Shown: positions 55,085 through 63,974 of the stretch, one piece after another
How the letters are laid out: each line of letters begins with the position of its first letter
Numbering within the stretch: position 1 is the stretch's first letter
DNA from: Alkalilacustris brevis
GTDB lineage: Bacteria > Pseudomonadota > Alphaproteobacteria > Rhodobacterales > Rhodobacteraceae
Assembly: GCF_003350345.1 (NCBI RefSeq)
Contig: NZ_QNVJ01000064.1
Coordinates: 124,001 to 188,000 of the forward strand
Reading direction: 5' to 3'
Length of the DNA: 64,000 nucleotides
Made by a program: the position numbers and the translations under genes
The notes under the pieces: generated by a model
Seen by the model: the letters and a program-made list of their open reading frames with translations, nothing else
What the model was told of the DNA's origin: nothing
Databases searched by the model: none

Positions 55085-55657
55085 ATGGTGGTGCTCAACC
55101 GCATCTACACGCGCACCGGCGACGCGGGCGAAACCGCCCTGGGTGACGGCACACGGGTAGGCAAAGCCTCGGCCCGGGTAGAATCCTATGGCACCGTGGA
55201 TGAACTGAACTCGACGCTGGGCCTTGCACGGCTGCATGCCGAGGGCGAAACCGACGCCCAGCTTGCCCGCATCCAGAACGATCTGTTCGATCTGGGCGCC
55301 GATCTGTGCCGCCCCGACATGGCGGCTGATGCCGAAAGCCCCTACCCGGTGCTACGGATGCAGCCGCAACAGGTCGAGCGACTGGAACGCGAGATCGACG
55401 CCATGACCAGCCAGCTTGAGCCGCTGCGCAGCTTTGTCCTGCCCGGCGGCGGCCCGCTGGCCGCGCATCTGCACCTGTGTCGCACGGTCGCACGGCGCGC
55501 CGAGCGCCTGGTCGTGGAACTGGCCGGGCACGAGGAAATCAATTCCGACGCGCTGCGCTATCTCAACCGGCTGTCCGACTGGTTTTTCTGTGCGGCGCGC
55601 ATGGCGAATGACACGGGTCGCGGCGATGTCCTGTGGGTGCCGGGCGCAAACCGCTGA
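55085..55657 (+). CDS. PduO-type cob(I)alamin adenosyltransferase
   Basis: A 190-residue enzyme that transfers adenosyl from ATP to cob(I)alamin, giving adenosylcobalamin. Blocks are the ATP-binding N-terminus IYTRTGDAGETALGDGTRV, SYGTVDELNSTLGLAR, FVLPGGGPLAAHLHLCRTVARRAER split as FVLPGGGPLAAHLH and CRTVARRAERLV, and LNRLSDWFFCAAR. It starts one base after the HIG1 stop, so it is tightly coupled. No other cobalamin gene and no B12 riboswitch are nearby. etfB begins about 190 bases downstream. Confidence 0.94.
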   Translation: MVVLNRIYTRTGDAGETALGDGTRVGKASARVESYGTVDELNSTLGLARLHAEGETDAQLARIQNDLFDLGADLCRPDMAADAESPYPVLRMQPQQVERLEREIDAMTSQLEPLRSFVLPGGGPLAAHLHLCRTVARRAERLVVELAGHEEINSDALRYLNRLSDWFFCAARMANDTGRGDVLWVPGANR

Positions 55658-55848
55658 AACAACCGCGGCGCGGCGGGTGACGCGCACGCCTCCTGGCGCG
55701 TCGATTTTTCACTGTTTTCCGCAGCGCAGAGAGGCTAAACCTGCGCCGAGTCCACGCGCAGCCTTTCGGGGCGGCGCGCGTGCCCTGCGGGGAAATCGTG
55801 GTGCCGCCTGCACCCGTCAGCGTGGCGGTCAAAGAGGAGTAATTGCCG

Positions 55849-56610
55849 ATGAAGGTCTTGGTGCCTGTCAAGCGGGTTATTGACTACAACGTGAAGGTCC
55901 GGGTGAAGGCGGACGGGAGCGGGGTTGATCTGGCCAATGTGAAGATGTCGATGAACCCGTTCGACGAGATTGCCGTGGAAGAGGCGATCCGCCTGCGCGA
56001 GGCTGGCACGGCGAGCGAGGTTGTCGTGGTCTCGATCGGCGTCAAGCAGGCGCAGGAGACGCTGCGCACCGGCCTCGCGATGGGGGCCGACCGCGCGATC
56101 CTGATCGTGGCCGCCGAGGACGTGCACCAGGACATCGAGCCGCTCGCCGTGGCCAAGCTTTTGACGGCCGTCATCGCCGAGGAGGAGCCGGGCCTGGTGA
56201 TCTGCGGCAAGCAGGCGATCGACAATGACATGAACGCCACCGGGCAGATGCTGGCGGCACTGCTGGGCTGGCCGCAGGCGACCTTCGCCTCCAAGCTCGA
56301 GTTGGGAGACGGCCGCGCCACCGTGACGCGCGAGGTCGATGGCGGCTTGCAGACCATCGCGGTGAAGCTGCCCGCGATCGTCACTGCCGACCTGCGCCTT
56401 AACGAGCCGCGCTATGCCTCGCTGCCCAATATCATGAAGGCCAAGAAAAAGCCGCTCGTGGAAAAGACACCCGCCGATTACGGCGTTGATGTCACCCCGC
56501 GGCTTGAGATCGTGAAGACCGCCGAGCCCGAAGGCCGCAAGGCCGGGGTGATGGTGGCCTCGGTCGACGAGCTGGTTGCGAAACTGAAAGACGAAGCGGG
56601 GGTGCTGTGA
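55849..56610 (+). CDS. etfB: Electron transfer flavoprotein beta subunit
   Basis: A 253-residue subunit that binds AMP and pairs with EtfA to carry electrons from acyl-CoA and other dehydrogenases to ETF-ubiquinone oxidoreductase. [20 protein letters not shown] at the start, [40 protein letters not shown] (nucleotide site) and [15 protein letters not shown] (partner-recognition loop) are diagnostic. GAGGAG lies nine bases before the ATG at 55849; a TTG two codons earlier is possible. Its stop overlaps the etfA start (TGATG). Confidence 0.97.
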   Translation: MKVLVPVKRVIDYNVKVRVKADGSGVDLANVKMSMNPFDEIAVEEAIRLREAGTASEVVVVSIGVKQAQETLRTGLAMGADRAILIVAAEDVHQDIEPLAVAKLLTAVIAEEEPGLVICGKQAIDNDMNATGQMLAALLGWPQATFASKLELGDGRATVTREVDGGLQTIAVKLPAIVTADLRLNEPRYASLPNIMKAKKKPLVEKTPADYGVDVTPRLEIVKTAEPEGRKAGVMVASVDELVAKLKDEAGVL

Positions 56611-57539
56611 TGGCTGTTCTTCTTCTGGGTGAGGTCACCGACGGCAAGCTCAATCTCGACGCCACCTCCAAGGCGGTCGCAGGCGCGCAGACGCTGGGCG
56701 AGGTGACGGTGCTCTGCGCTGGCGCCAGCGCGGCCGATGCGGCGGGCGAGGCCGCGAAGATCGAAGGCGTGGCAAAAGTGCTCTGCGCCGAGGATGCAAG
56801 CCTTGGCCACCGGCTGGCCGAAGCCACCGCCGCGCTGATCGTCAGCCTTGCGGGCGATTACAGCCATGTGGTGGCGCCGGCGACCACGGACGCCAAGAAC
56901 ATCCTGCCGCGGGTCGCGGCACTGCTCGACGTGATGGTGATTTCCGATGTCTCGGGGGTGGTGGATGCCGACACGTTCGAGCGCCCGGTCTATGCCGGCA
57001 ATGCCATCCAGACGGTAAAATCGGCCGATCCGGTCAAGGTGCTGACCCTGCGCACCGCCAGTTTCGAGGCCGCCGCCACAGGCAACGACGCGGCCCCCGT
57101 CGAGACCGTGGCAGTGCCCGAGGCGCCGGGGCTGAGCGAATGGGTCGAGGATCATGTCGCGGCCTCGGACCGGCCCGAGCTGACCTCGGCCAAGCGTGTG
57201 GTCTCGGGCGGGCGCGGCGTTGGCTCGGACGAGAATTTCGCGCTGATCGAGAAGCTGGCCGACAAGCTGGGCGCCGCCGTGGGCGCCAGCCGCGCGGCTG
57301 TGGATTCGGGCTATGCGCCCAATGACTGGCAGGTCGGGCAGACCGGCAAGGTGGTCGCGCCCGAACTTTACATCGCGGTGGGCATTTCCGGCGCGATCCA
57401 GCATCTGGCGGGGATGAAGGACAGCAAGATCATCGTCGCCATCAACAAGGACGAGGAAGCACCGATCTTCCAGATCGCCGACTACGGCCTCGCCGCCGAC
57501 CTGTTCACCGCCGTGCCGGAACTGACCGAAAAGCTGTAG
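56610..57539 (+). CDS. etfA: Electron transfer flavoprotein alpha subunit
   Basis: A 309-residue FAD-binding partner of EtfB. The C-terminal FAD domain contains [60 protein letters not shown] and [21 protein letters not shown], the ETF-alpha signature. The N-terminal half is the Rossmann-like part shared with EtfB. The ATG overlaps the etfB stop, so subunits are made one to one. A strong terminator follows within 30 bases. Confidence 0.98.
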   Translation: MAVLLLGEVTDGKLNLDATSKAVAGAQTLGEVTVLCAGASAADAAGEAAKIEGVAKVLCAEDASLGHRLAEATAALIVSLAGDYSHVVAPATTDAKNILPRVAALLDVMVISDVSGVVDADTFERPVYAGNAIQTVKSADPVKVLTLRTASFEAAATGNDAAPVETVAVPEAPGLSEWVEDHVAASDRPELTSAKRVVSGGRGVGSDENFALIEKLADKLGAAVGASRAAVDSGYAPNDWQVGQTGKVVAPELYIAVGISGAIQHLAGMKDSKIIVAINKDEEAPIFQIADYGLAADLFTAVPELTEKL

Positions 57540-57564
57540 GTGCGGGCCAGAAAGCAGATTACAG

Positions 57565-57593
57565 CGCCCCGCCGGTACTGGCGGGGCGTTTTT
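57565..57593 (+). terminator. Rho-independent terminator after etfA
   Basis: CGCCCCGCC (57565-57573) and GGCGGGGCG (57580-57588) form a perfect nine-base stem over a six-base loop, followed by TTTTT. A textbook intrinsic terminator. Confidence 0.92.
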
Positions 57594-57644
57594 CTTCGGT
57601 CGGTTGTCTCCAGGGTCTGACACCTGCACCTCCGGCCGATGGCA

Positions 57645-57681
57645 GATGCCTCCGGCGGGGATACTTTTGCCAAGAAGAAGG
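57645..57681 (-). repeat. Degenerate intergenic repeat, copy 4
   Basis: Read on the minus strand: CTTCTTCTTGGCAAAAGTAT then CCCCGCCGGAGGCATC. It lies between the etfA terminator and galE. It is the best-preserved copy, with both the TTCTTGGCAAAA part and the CGCCGGAGGC tail. Confidence 0.5.
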
Positions 57682-57722
57682 GGCCGCGTGCGAGAGGCCC
57701 ACCGTGGCGAGGGAGACAAGGC

Positions 57723-58730
57723 TCAGGTCCGGGCGGCGCTGATCCAGGCCCAGCTCGAGGCGCACATCTCGTCGAGCGTGCGGCAGGCGCGAAAGCCCAG
57801 AAAATCGGCAGCGCGCGAGGGATCCGCGTAGCAGGCCGCCACATCGCCGGGGCGGCGCGGGGCGATCACATGCGGCAGGTCGCGGCCGCAGGCCCGGCTG
57901 TAGGCGCGCAGCACCTCGAGCACCGAATACCCTTGCCCCGTGCCCAGGTTGACCAGGTGCCCGGCGCCTTGCTCCAGCAGCGCGCCGAGTGAAAGCACAT
58001 GCCCGCGGGCAAGGTCTTCGACATGGATGTAATCGCGCAGGCCGGTGCCGTCGGGGGTGTCATAGTCATCGCCAAAGACCTGCAGCGCGGGCAGCTCGCC
58101 CGTCGCCACGCGCGCCAGATAGGGCATCAGGTTGTTGGGGGTGTCGCGCGGGTCTTCCCCGAGCAGGGCCGAGTGATGGGCGCCGGCGGGGTTGAAATAC
58201 CGCAGGATGCCGAAGCACCAGCGCGGATCACTGGCGGCAAGCTGCTGCAGGATCTGTTCGCAGGTGAGCTTGGTGAAGCCATAGGGGTTGGTGTGCCCCA
58301 CGGGGGCGGTCTCGGGGATCGGCAGGGTTTGCGGCGCGCCGTAGACGGTGGCCGAGGACGAAAACACCAGCCGGTGCAAGCCGGCCTCGCCCATCACCCG
58401 CAGCAATGTCATCAGCCCGCCGATATTGGTCTCGGTGTAATCGAGCGGGCGCGCCACCGACTCCCCCACGGATTTGAGAGCCGCGAAATGGATTACCGCA
58501 TCGATCCTTTCGGCCGCGAAGACGCGGTGCAGCGCGGTTGCATCGCGAATATCGGCGCGGTGGCACGACACCGGCGCCCCCGTGAGCCGCGCCAGTCGCT
58601 CCGGCACATCATCGCGGGCATTGACGAAACTGTCGAGGATCACCGGCCGATAGCCGGCCTCGGCCAGCGCGACATAGGTATGCGATCCGATATATCCGGC
58701 GCCACCGGTCAGAAGAACTGTCTGCGGCAT
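57723..58730 (-). CDS. galE: UDP-glucose 4-epimerase
   Basis: A 335-residue extended SDR that interconverts UDP-glucose and UDP-galactose, supplying galactose residues for surface glycans. The NAD loop TGGAGYIGSHTYVAL lies at residues 8-22, SSSATVYGAP holds the catalytic Ser, and NPYGFTKLTCEQ is the YxxxK active site. LRYFNPAGAHHSALLGEDP and GTGLRDYIHVEDLARGH are typical GalE blocks. Start at 58730; only GAGG as ribosome site. It stands alone between two well-defined neighbours, with no glycan cluster beside it. Confidence 0.93.
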   Translation of the reverse strand: MPQTVLLTGGAGYIGSHTYVALAEAGYRPVILDSFVNARDDVPERLARLTGAPVSCHRADIRDATALHRVFAAERIDAVIHFAALKSVGESVARPLDYTETNIGGLMTLLRVMGEAGLHRLVFSSSATVYGAPQTLPIPETAPVGHTNPYGFTKLTCEQILQQLAASDPRWCFGILRYFNPAGAHHSALLGEDPRDTPNNLMPYLARVATGELPALQVFGDDYDTPDGTGLRDYIHVEDLARGHVLSLGALLEQGAGHLVNLGTGQGYSVLEVLRAYSRACGRDLPHVIAPRRPGDVAACYADPSRAADFLGFRACRTLDEMCASSWAWISAART

Positions 58731-58800
58731 GGCCTCGCGCCCCCTTTTCGCCGTGCCACGCCCGTTCTTCCGCCTGCGGGGAGGGCGCGCGCGCCTGATC

Positions 58801-59610
58801 TCAGAAATTCACGTCGACCCCGGGCAAGCTGAGCGCTGCCATCACCTCGCGCAATTCCTGCCGTGCGGCGATATTCGACATGTTGAGTTGTTCGATCCCG
58901 ATTTCCTTGAGATCGAGCAAGGTGAGCCCGCGCGGGAACAGCTCGCGGAAAATCACCCGCTCGCTGAACCCCGGCACGACGCGAAAGCCGATGCGGCGCG
59001 AGAGGTCTTCGAGCGCGGCACCGACCTTGCGCTTGTTGTGCATCTGCTGCGGGCCAAGCCGGTTGCGCAGAACAATCCAGTCGATCGGTTTCAACCCGGC
59101 GCGCGAACGCAGCTGCCGCGCATTCCAGACCATTTCCGAATAGATCGACGGCCCTTTCACCTTGTTGGTGGCGGCGTCGATCCGGGCAAGCAGATCGAAA
59201 TCGACAAAACTGTCATTGAGTGGCGTCACCAGCGTATCGGCCAGTGAGTGGGCGATCTGGCTTAGCCGGGTATGCGAACCGGGGCAGTCGATCAGGATGA
59301 AATCGGCCTCGGCCTCAAGCCCGGCCATCGCCATGGAAAGGCGGTGGTCAAGAATGTTCTCACCCGGCGGCAGGCTTTCGCGGTCGACCTCGGGCAGGTC
59401 GCGGTAGGCCGGGCTTGGCAGATCGACACCCTCCGCTTCGGCAAAGGCGCGGCGGTTCTCGACATAGCGCGCGAAACTCTTCTGGCGCAGGTCAAGATCG
59501 AGCGCCCCCACCTTGTGCCCCATCCGCGCCAGCGCCGTCGCGATATGCATCGATGTGGTCGATTTGCCCGACCCCCCCTTTTCGTTGCCGACGACGATGA
59601 TATGGGCCAT
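58801..59610 (-). CDS. mipZ: Division-plane positioning ATPase MipZ
   Basis: A 269-residue ParA/MinD-family ATPase with the deviant Walker A motif NEKGGSGKSTTSMHIA (signature lysine Lys11). ALDLDLRQKSFARYVENR and ILIDCPGSHTRLSQ carry the Walker A' and B equivalents. In Caulobacter and relatives MipZ forms a gradient from the chromosome poles through ParB and blocks FtsZ, placing the division septum at midcell. The N-terminus MAHIIVVGNEKGG and the LRSRAGLKPIDWIVLRNR stretch distinguish it from ParA. AGGAAGA precedes the ATG. Confidence 0.93.
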   Translation of the reverse strand: MAHIIVVGNEKGGSGKSTTSMHIATALARMGHKVGALDLDLRQKSFARYVENRRAFAEAEGVDLPSPAYRDLPEVDRESLPPGENILDHRLSMAMAGLEAEADFILIDCPGSHTRLSQIAHSLADTLVTPLNDSFVDFDLLARIDAATNKVKGPSIYSEMVWNARQLRSRAGLKPIDWIVLRNRLGPQQMHNKRKVGAALEDLSRRIGFRVVPGFSERVIFRELFPRGLTLLDLKEIGIEQLNMSNIAARQELREVMAALSLPGVDVNF

Positions 59611-59842
59611 TGGCCGGTCTTCCTGAATGATGCTGTTGTTGCTGATAAAGCCTTACGAATCTTGGCGGGTCTTCACAAGCCTGCGCAACCGGTGCGTTCG
59701 ATCCGGCGCAGACCTGTTGCAGTTGCGATTCTATTGGAGGGCCTGATCGGGCAAGGCAGGCGCCGCCCGTTGACCATCGCATCGCAATCTGCCGTTTTGC
59801 TGGGGCGGCACCAGCAAGGCGTCGCCAATCGGAGGCGGGTGT

Positions 59843-61498
59843 ATGCGCAGGTTTGTCGAACGTTCGGCATTGATCCAAATTGTGTTTCTGTCAGCCATGT
59901 TCTACGCCGCGATCCCTGTGATCGTCTCGTTGGGCTCTCCGGCGCTCAAGAACACACTGCCCACGCTGTTGCCGCTGCTGTCAGGCCTGCTCTCGTTGCC
60001 GGTGTTCCTGTCGGCGCCGCTGCGCAGGGCGGTAATGCAGATCATGCGCTCGACCCGGTTGTTGGTGTTCTTCCTTGGAAATGGGATCACTTTGGTGGCC
60101 AGTTTGCTGTTTCTCGCCCTGGCGATCGAACTGAGCAACGCGCCAACTGCGATCCTGATCGTGGAAAGCTGGCCGCTGTTTACCGCGCTGATCCTGGCGC
60201 CCTTGCTGGCCGGGCAGGTGCGCAAACTGAACGCGGGAGAGGCGTTTTGGGGCGCGGTCGCTGTGTTGGGCGTGGGGCTCGCCCTCAAACCCGAAGGCGC
60301 GATGACCGATCTGGTACGCGACAACTGGCTGGGGGTCGTGATGGCCTTGATCTCGGCTATGATGATGGGCGCGGCAGTCGGATTCAAGGCCTGGTGCACC
60401 CGGTATCTCAAGCACGAACATGGCATAAACCCGCTGGGCGGCTATTTCGTGATGCAGCTGTACTATCTGCCGGTAACGCTATTGGCGCTGCCGCTGCTTT
60501 TGATGAACCTGCCCGATGAGAGGCCGGTTTCCTTAGCGGCAATAGTGACCGGATGGGATGCCGGGCTGATTGCGCTGGTCGTGGCAGTAAACATCGCGTC
60601 GGGGGTGCTGTTTTCCTATGCGACGCTGCGGATGCGCAATGCCTCGGACACCTATCTGTGGTTCTTTGCCCCGGCGATCGCCTTTGGGCTTTATGCATTG
60701 TTCGGGCCGACCAACCTGCGGGCCGAAGAACTGCTGGGCCTCAGTTTCGTGGTCAGCGCCAATCTGATCAGCGCCATCCGCAAGGATACCAGCCTGTCAT
60801 TCCGGGCGCTGATCGTGGCCTTGCTGGCCATCGGCACATGGTGTTTTCTGGCACCCGTCAATTCGGGCTTTGCGTATTACTTCGAGGCACTCGGAGTGCT
60901 CAGCATCTTTTTCGTGATCCTGCTGTCCTTTGCGCTGGATTGGCTGCAGCGCCAGCGCGAAACCCTGCAACAGCACATGATCGAGCTGCGCGCAATGATC
61001 GCCGCCCTGCCCCAGCCGCTGCGCACCCAGGGCGAGGATTATCTGACGCGTATGGATCACGCCGAACACCCCAGCCTGTACCGCCGGGCCTATCACCTGA
61101 TGGCGCGCATGCTGGCACAGCACGGCGCCGAGGACACCGCCGCCAAGCTGGGCAGCGCCGTCGCCATCCGCAGGCATGACCTGCGCATCGGCTATTTCGT
61201 GGCCCTGGGGGCGATCCTCATGGCCTCGCTGGTGATTGGGCTGGGCGCGCGCAGCGACGGCTGGGTGCATGATTTCTTTGCAACGATCTATCTGTCGGCG
61301 ATGGTCTTTGTCTTTTGCTTCCTGATCGAGAGCATGGCCGCGCGCAACGCCCCTGTCTATCGCCGCAAGCCCACACTGGCCGGCGTGCCCGAAATCGACC
61401 TGCCGCCGGGGCGCCGGCTGGATGTATCAAGCTTCTGGACGCTGGTTCTGTCGCTGTTTCTCGTGACAGTGTTCGCGATCTTGTTCATCTTTTACTGA
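59843..61498 (+). CDS. DMT/EamA-type transporter with long C-terminal membrane extension
   Basis: A 551-residue membrane protein, nearly twice the usual 300. Residues 1 to about 290 have the ten-helix drug/metabolite (EamA) layout: FLGNGITLVASLLFLALAIE, PTAILIVESWPLFTALILAP, LGVVMALISAMMMGAAVGFK, ASDTYLWFFAPAIAFGLYAL. Then come two more helices, a cytoplasmic charged segment of about 90 residues (WLQRQRETLQQHMIELRAMI...), and three further helices ending FWTLVLSLFLVTVFAILFIF. Start ATG follows GGAGGCGGG. The extension is unfamiliar; it could be a regulatory or partner domain. Substrate unknown. Divergent from mipZ. Confidence 0.8.
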   Translation: MRRFVERSALIQIVFLSAMFYAAIPVIVSLGSPALKNTLPTLLPLLSGLLSLPVFLSAPLRRAVMQIMRSTRLLVFFLGNGITLVASLLFLALAIELSNAPTAILIVESWPLFTALILAPLLAGQVRKLNAGEAFWGAVAVLGVGLALKPEGAMTDLVRDNWLGVVMALISAMMMGAAVGFKAWCTRYLKHEHGINPLGGYFVMQLYYLPVTLLALPLLLMNLPDERPVSLAAIVTGWDAGLIALVVAVNIASGVLFSYATLRMRNASDTYLWFFAPAIAFGLYALFGPTNLRAEELLGLSFVVSANLISAIRKDTSLSFRALIVALLAIGTWCFLAPVNSGFAYYFEALGVLSIFFVILLSFALDWLQRQRETLQQHMIELRAMIAALPQPLRTQGEDYLTRMDHAEHPSLYRRAYHLMARMLAQHGAEDTAAKLGSAVAIRRHDLRIGYFVALGAILMASLVIGLGARSDGWVHDFFATIYLSAMVFVFCFLIESMAARNAPVYRRKPTLAGVPEIDLPPGRRLDVSSFWTLVLSLFLVTVFAILFIFY

Positions 61499-61528
61499 GG
61501 CGGTCGCAGGCGTGGGCAGCCCAACGAA

Positions 61529-61558
61529 AAAGGGCGCAGCCCGCTGGCTGCGCCCTTT
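61529..61558. terminator. Bidirectional terminator between the DMT gene and rpmE
   Basis: AAAGGGCGCAGCC (61529-61541) pairs perfectly with GGCTGCGCCCTTT (61546-61558) over a four-base loop. T-runs on both strands make it fit to end both convergent transcripts. Confidence 0.9.
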
Positions 61559-61583
61559 CGCAAAAACTTGTGCCTGGCGGCGA

Positions 61584-61805
61584 TCAGAAGCCCAGGCCGG
61601 CGTACTTGTTCTTGAACTTCGACACGCGGCCGCCGGTGTCCATCAGGCGGGCGCCGCCGCCCGTCCAGGCGGGGTGAACAGTGGGGTCGATATCGAGCGT
61701 CAGGGTATCGCCCTCGGCGCCCCAGGTTGACCGCATCTGGATCACGGTGCCATCCGTCATCTTGACGTTGATGGTGTGATATTCGGGGTGGATTTCGGCT
61801 TTCAT
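61584..61805 (-). CDS. rpmE: 50S ribosomal protein L31, zinc-free type
   Basis: A 73-residue L31, starting [20 protein letters not shown], with [17 protein letters not shown] and [10 protein letters not shown] at the end. It has no cysteine, so it is the C-minus form that does not bind zinc. L31 bridges the subunits at the central protuberance. AAGGAG lies eight bases before the ATG. Last gene of the rimM-trmD-rplS-rpmE order; 12 bases separate it from rplS. Confidence 0.96.
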   Translation of the reverse strand: MKAEIHPEYHTINVKMTDGTVIQMRSTWGAEGDTLTLDIDPTVHPAWTGGGARLMDTGGRVSKFKNKYAGLGF

Positions 61806-61817
61806 CGGACCCGCTCC

Positions 61818-62201
61818 TTACGCGCTGGCTTCGCCCAGCGGGCGATAGTTGGTTTTCTCGGCGATCCGGGCCGACTTGCCCCGGCGCGAACGCAGATAAT
61901 ACAGCTTGGCGCGGCGCACCTGGCCACGGCGCACGACCTCGATCGAGTCGATATTGGTCGAGTAAAGCGGGAAGACACGCTCCACCCCTTCACCAAACGA
62001 TATCTTGCGCACGGTGAAGCTGGCACCGATGCCCTTGCCGCCCTTGCGCGAAATGCAGACGCCTTCAAAGGCCTGCACGCGCGAACGGGTGCCCTCGGTC
62101 ACCTTGTAGCCCACACGGATGGTATCGCCCGCCTTGAAATCGGGGATGTTCTTGCCAAGCTCGGCGATCTGCTCGGCTTCGATCTGCGCGATCAGGTTCA
62201 T
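61818..62201 (-). CDS. rplS: 50S ribosomal protein L19
   Basis: A 127-residue protein of the large subunit, located at the interface with 30S. Blocks are [40 protein letters not shown] split as [15 protein letters not shown] and [20 protein letters not shown], and [16 protein letters not shown]. Normal length with a short C-terminal tail. AAAGGAA precedes the ATG. Between trmD and rpmE in the conserved ribosomal operon. Confidence 0.98.
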   Translation of the reverse strand: MNLIAQIEAEQIAELGKNIPDFKAGDTIRVGYKVTEGTRSRVQAFEGVCISRKGGKGIGASFTVRKISFGEGVERVFPLYSTNIDSIEVVRRGQVRRAKLYYLRSRRGKSARIAEKTNYRPLGEASA

Positions 62202-62251
62202 CGCGATGTTCCTTTGCTATGGCGCGGTTCTTTCCGCGACGTGATGCCCCC

Positions 62252-63082
62252 TCAGAGCTCTTGGTCTCCATCCGGGTCCCTACCGCGCGTTTCGCAGTAA
62301 GCCCGCCAGAGGTCAGGGCGGCGTTCTCTTGTCAGCCTTTCGGCCTCGGCCCGGCGCCAGGCGGCGATCTTCGCGTGATGGCCCGAAAGGAGAATTTCGG
62401 GGATCTCGCGGCCCTTCCAGACGGCGGGTTTCGTATATTGCGGGTGTTCCAGAAGCCCCGCGGAGAATGACTCCTCGCCCAGCGACTCCTGATTCCCGAG
62501 CACGCGCGGTATAAGCCGGACAGTCGCGTCAATCAAGACCTGCGCGGCCACCTCGCCGCCGGTGAGGACAAAGTCACCCAGGCTGATCTCCTCGATGGCG
62601 TAATGATCGAGCACACGCTGGTCCACCCCTTCGAACCGGCCGCACAACAGCGTGACCCCTTCGGCCTGCGACAGCCGCTCGGCCGTGGCCTGGTCGAAGC
62701 GCCGCCCGCGCGGGCTGAGGTAGATCACCGGCCAGCGGGCGCGGTCACCAGGGGTGCCGATCGCGGCGATGTCGAGCGCGCGGCCCAGCACATCGGCGCG
62801 CATCACCATACCCGCGCCGCCGCCTGCGGGCGTGTCATCGACATTGCGATGCCGGCCTTCGCCGAAGGGGCGCAGATCGATGGTTTCCAGCGCCCAGAGC
62901 CCTTCGTCGCGCGCGCGGCCCAGCAGCGACAGCCCCAGCGTACCGGGGAAGGCCTCGGGGAACAGGGTGACGATCCTGGCCGTCCAGGCGCCTTTCAGGC
63001 GCGGCGGCTCGGCCAGCAGGTCGCGCGGCTTCAGCGTGGGCGAGACGGCAAGCCGCCCGTGCGAGCGCGGCTTATCAGCCAT
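62252..63082 (-). CDS. trmD: tRNA (guanine-N1-)-methyltransferase TrmD
   Basis: A 276-residue SPOUT methyltransferase that makes m1G37 next to the anticodon and prevents +1 frameshifting. The trefoil-knot SAM site includes [32 protein letters not shown] and [15 protein letters not shown]. It is some 20-30 residues longer at the N-terminus than E. coli TrmD ([20 protein letters not shown] precedes the core [15 protein letters not shown]), as I recall for this family. The ATG at 63082 overlaps the stop of the membrane-protein gene by eight bases. Confidence 0.95.
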   Translation of the reverse strand: MADKPRSHGRLAVSPTLKPRDLLAEPPRLKGAWTARIVTLFPEAFPGTLGLSLLGRARDEGLWALETIDLRPFGEGRHRNVDDTPAGGGAGMVMRADVLGRALDIAAIGTPGDRARWPVIYLSPRGRRFDQATAERLSQAEGVTLLCGRFEGVDQRVLDHYAIEEISLGDFVLTGGEVAAQVLIDATVRLIPRVLGNQESLGEESFSAGLLEHPQYTKPAVWKGREIPEILLSGHHAKIAAWRRAEAERLTRERRPDLWRAYCETRGRDPDGDQEL

Positions 63083-63974
63083 CGCCGCCGGCGCCTTCGT
63101 CCGGATCGCGCCGCAGATATTCGGCCAGGCGGCGCAGCCCCTGGGCGACCTCGGCCTTGCCGTCTGCCTCGAATTTCCCGGCGTACTCATCCAGTTCATC
63201 GGGCTCGGGCAGGTCGGGCGCGGCGTGGGGGACCTTGGCCAGCAGTTCATAAGCGGCCTTGATTGCACCTTCGACAATGCCAGGCACACCGCTGTCGAGC
63301 GCACGCAACATCCCCTCCCGTGCGAGTTCCCGGCCGAGGGTCTCGTCGGCCGGGCCGGGCGAGAGGGCGAAGGTCACATGCGCCTGCACATAGGGAAGAT
63401 GCGCGTCATCGGTATCCGCGAGCTGCTTGAGCACCGCCGCAGGGCGCCCCAACTTGTTGAGCCGACGCAGGAGCGGGTTGAGATGCCGCGCCTCGGCACC
63501 TTCGGCGGGAAGCGTGCCGATCGCTTCGACCACGCCTTCCAGTTCTTCGGCATCAAGGCGCGCGGCCTCCTGGGCGGCGCGGGCGGCCTTGTCATTGGCT
63601 TCCTGCAATTCCTGCGTGATGCGCTGCAGCTCGGCGGTTTCCTCGGGCGTGGGGTTGAGGTAGCGCGCAAAGCCCATCGCCACCACAGCCATCACCAGCG
63701 GCACCTCGGGCCCGAAATTCGAGCCGAACAGAACACCCAGGCCATGCCCGATCAGCAGGCAAAGCCCCGAAATCAGCGCATGAACGCCGATCACGGCAAA
63801 CCAGCTGACCTTTTGCGTGGTGTCGTGCATGAGCAGGTGCCACAGAAAGAACAGCAGCATCGCCACCAGCCACAAGGTGGTGCTGAAACCGCTGCCCATC
63901 CCCAGCGCGATGATGGCGAAGTAAAACACCCCCGCCAGCCCCATGACAGCCCGCACACGTCGCGCAATGCTCAT
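63075..63974 (-). CDS. Membrane protein of unknown function between rimM and trmD
   Basis: A 299-residue protein. The N-terminal third (1-110) has about four membrane helices ([77 protein letters not shown]). A coiled segment (about 112-150, [20 protein letters not shown]) and a soluble helical C-terminus with acidic ends follow. The ATG at 63974 overlaps the stop of the upstream gene (ATGA), and its 3' end overlaps trmD, so it is locked into the ribosomal operon. I do not recognise a family. Confidence 0.8.
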   Translation of the reverse strand: MSIARRVRAVMGLAGVFYFAIIALGMGSGFSTTLWLVAMLLFFLWHLLMHDTTQKVSWFAVIGVHALISGLCLLIGHGLGVLFGSNFGPEVPLVMAVVAMGFARYLNPTPEETAELQRITQELQEANDKAARAAQEAARLDAEELEGVVEAIGTLPAEGAEARHLNPLLRRLNKLGRPAAVLKQLADTDDAHLPYVQAHVTFALSPGPADETLGRELAREGMLRALDSGVPGIVEGAIKAAYELLAKVPHAAPDLPEPDELDEYAGKFEADGKAEVAQGLRRLAEYLRRDPDEGAGGDG

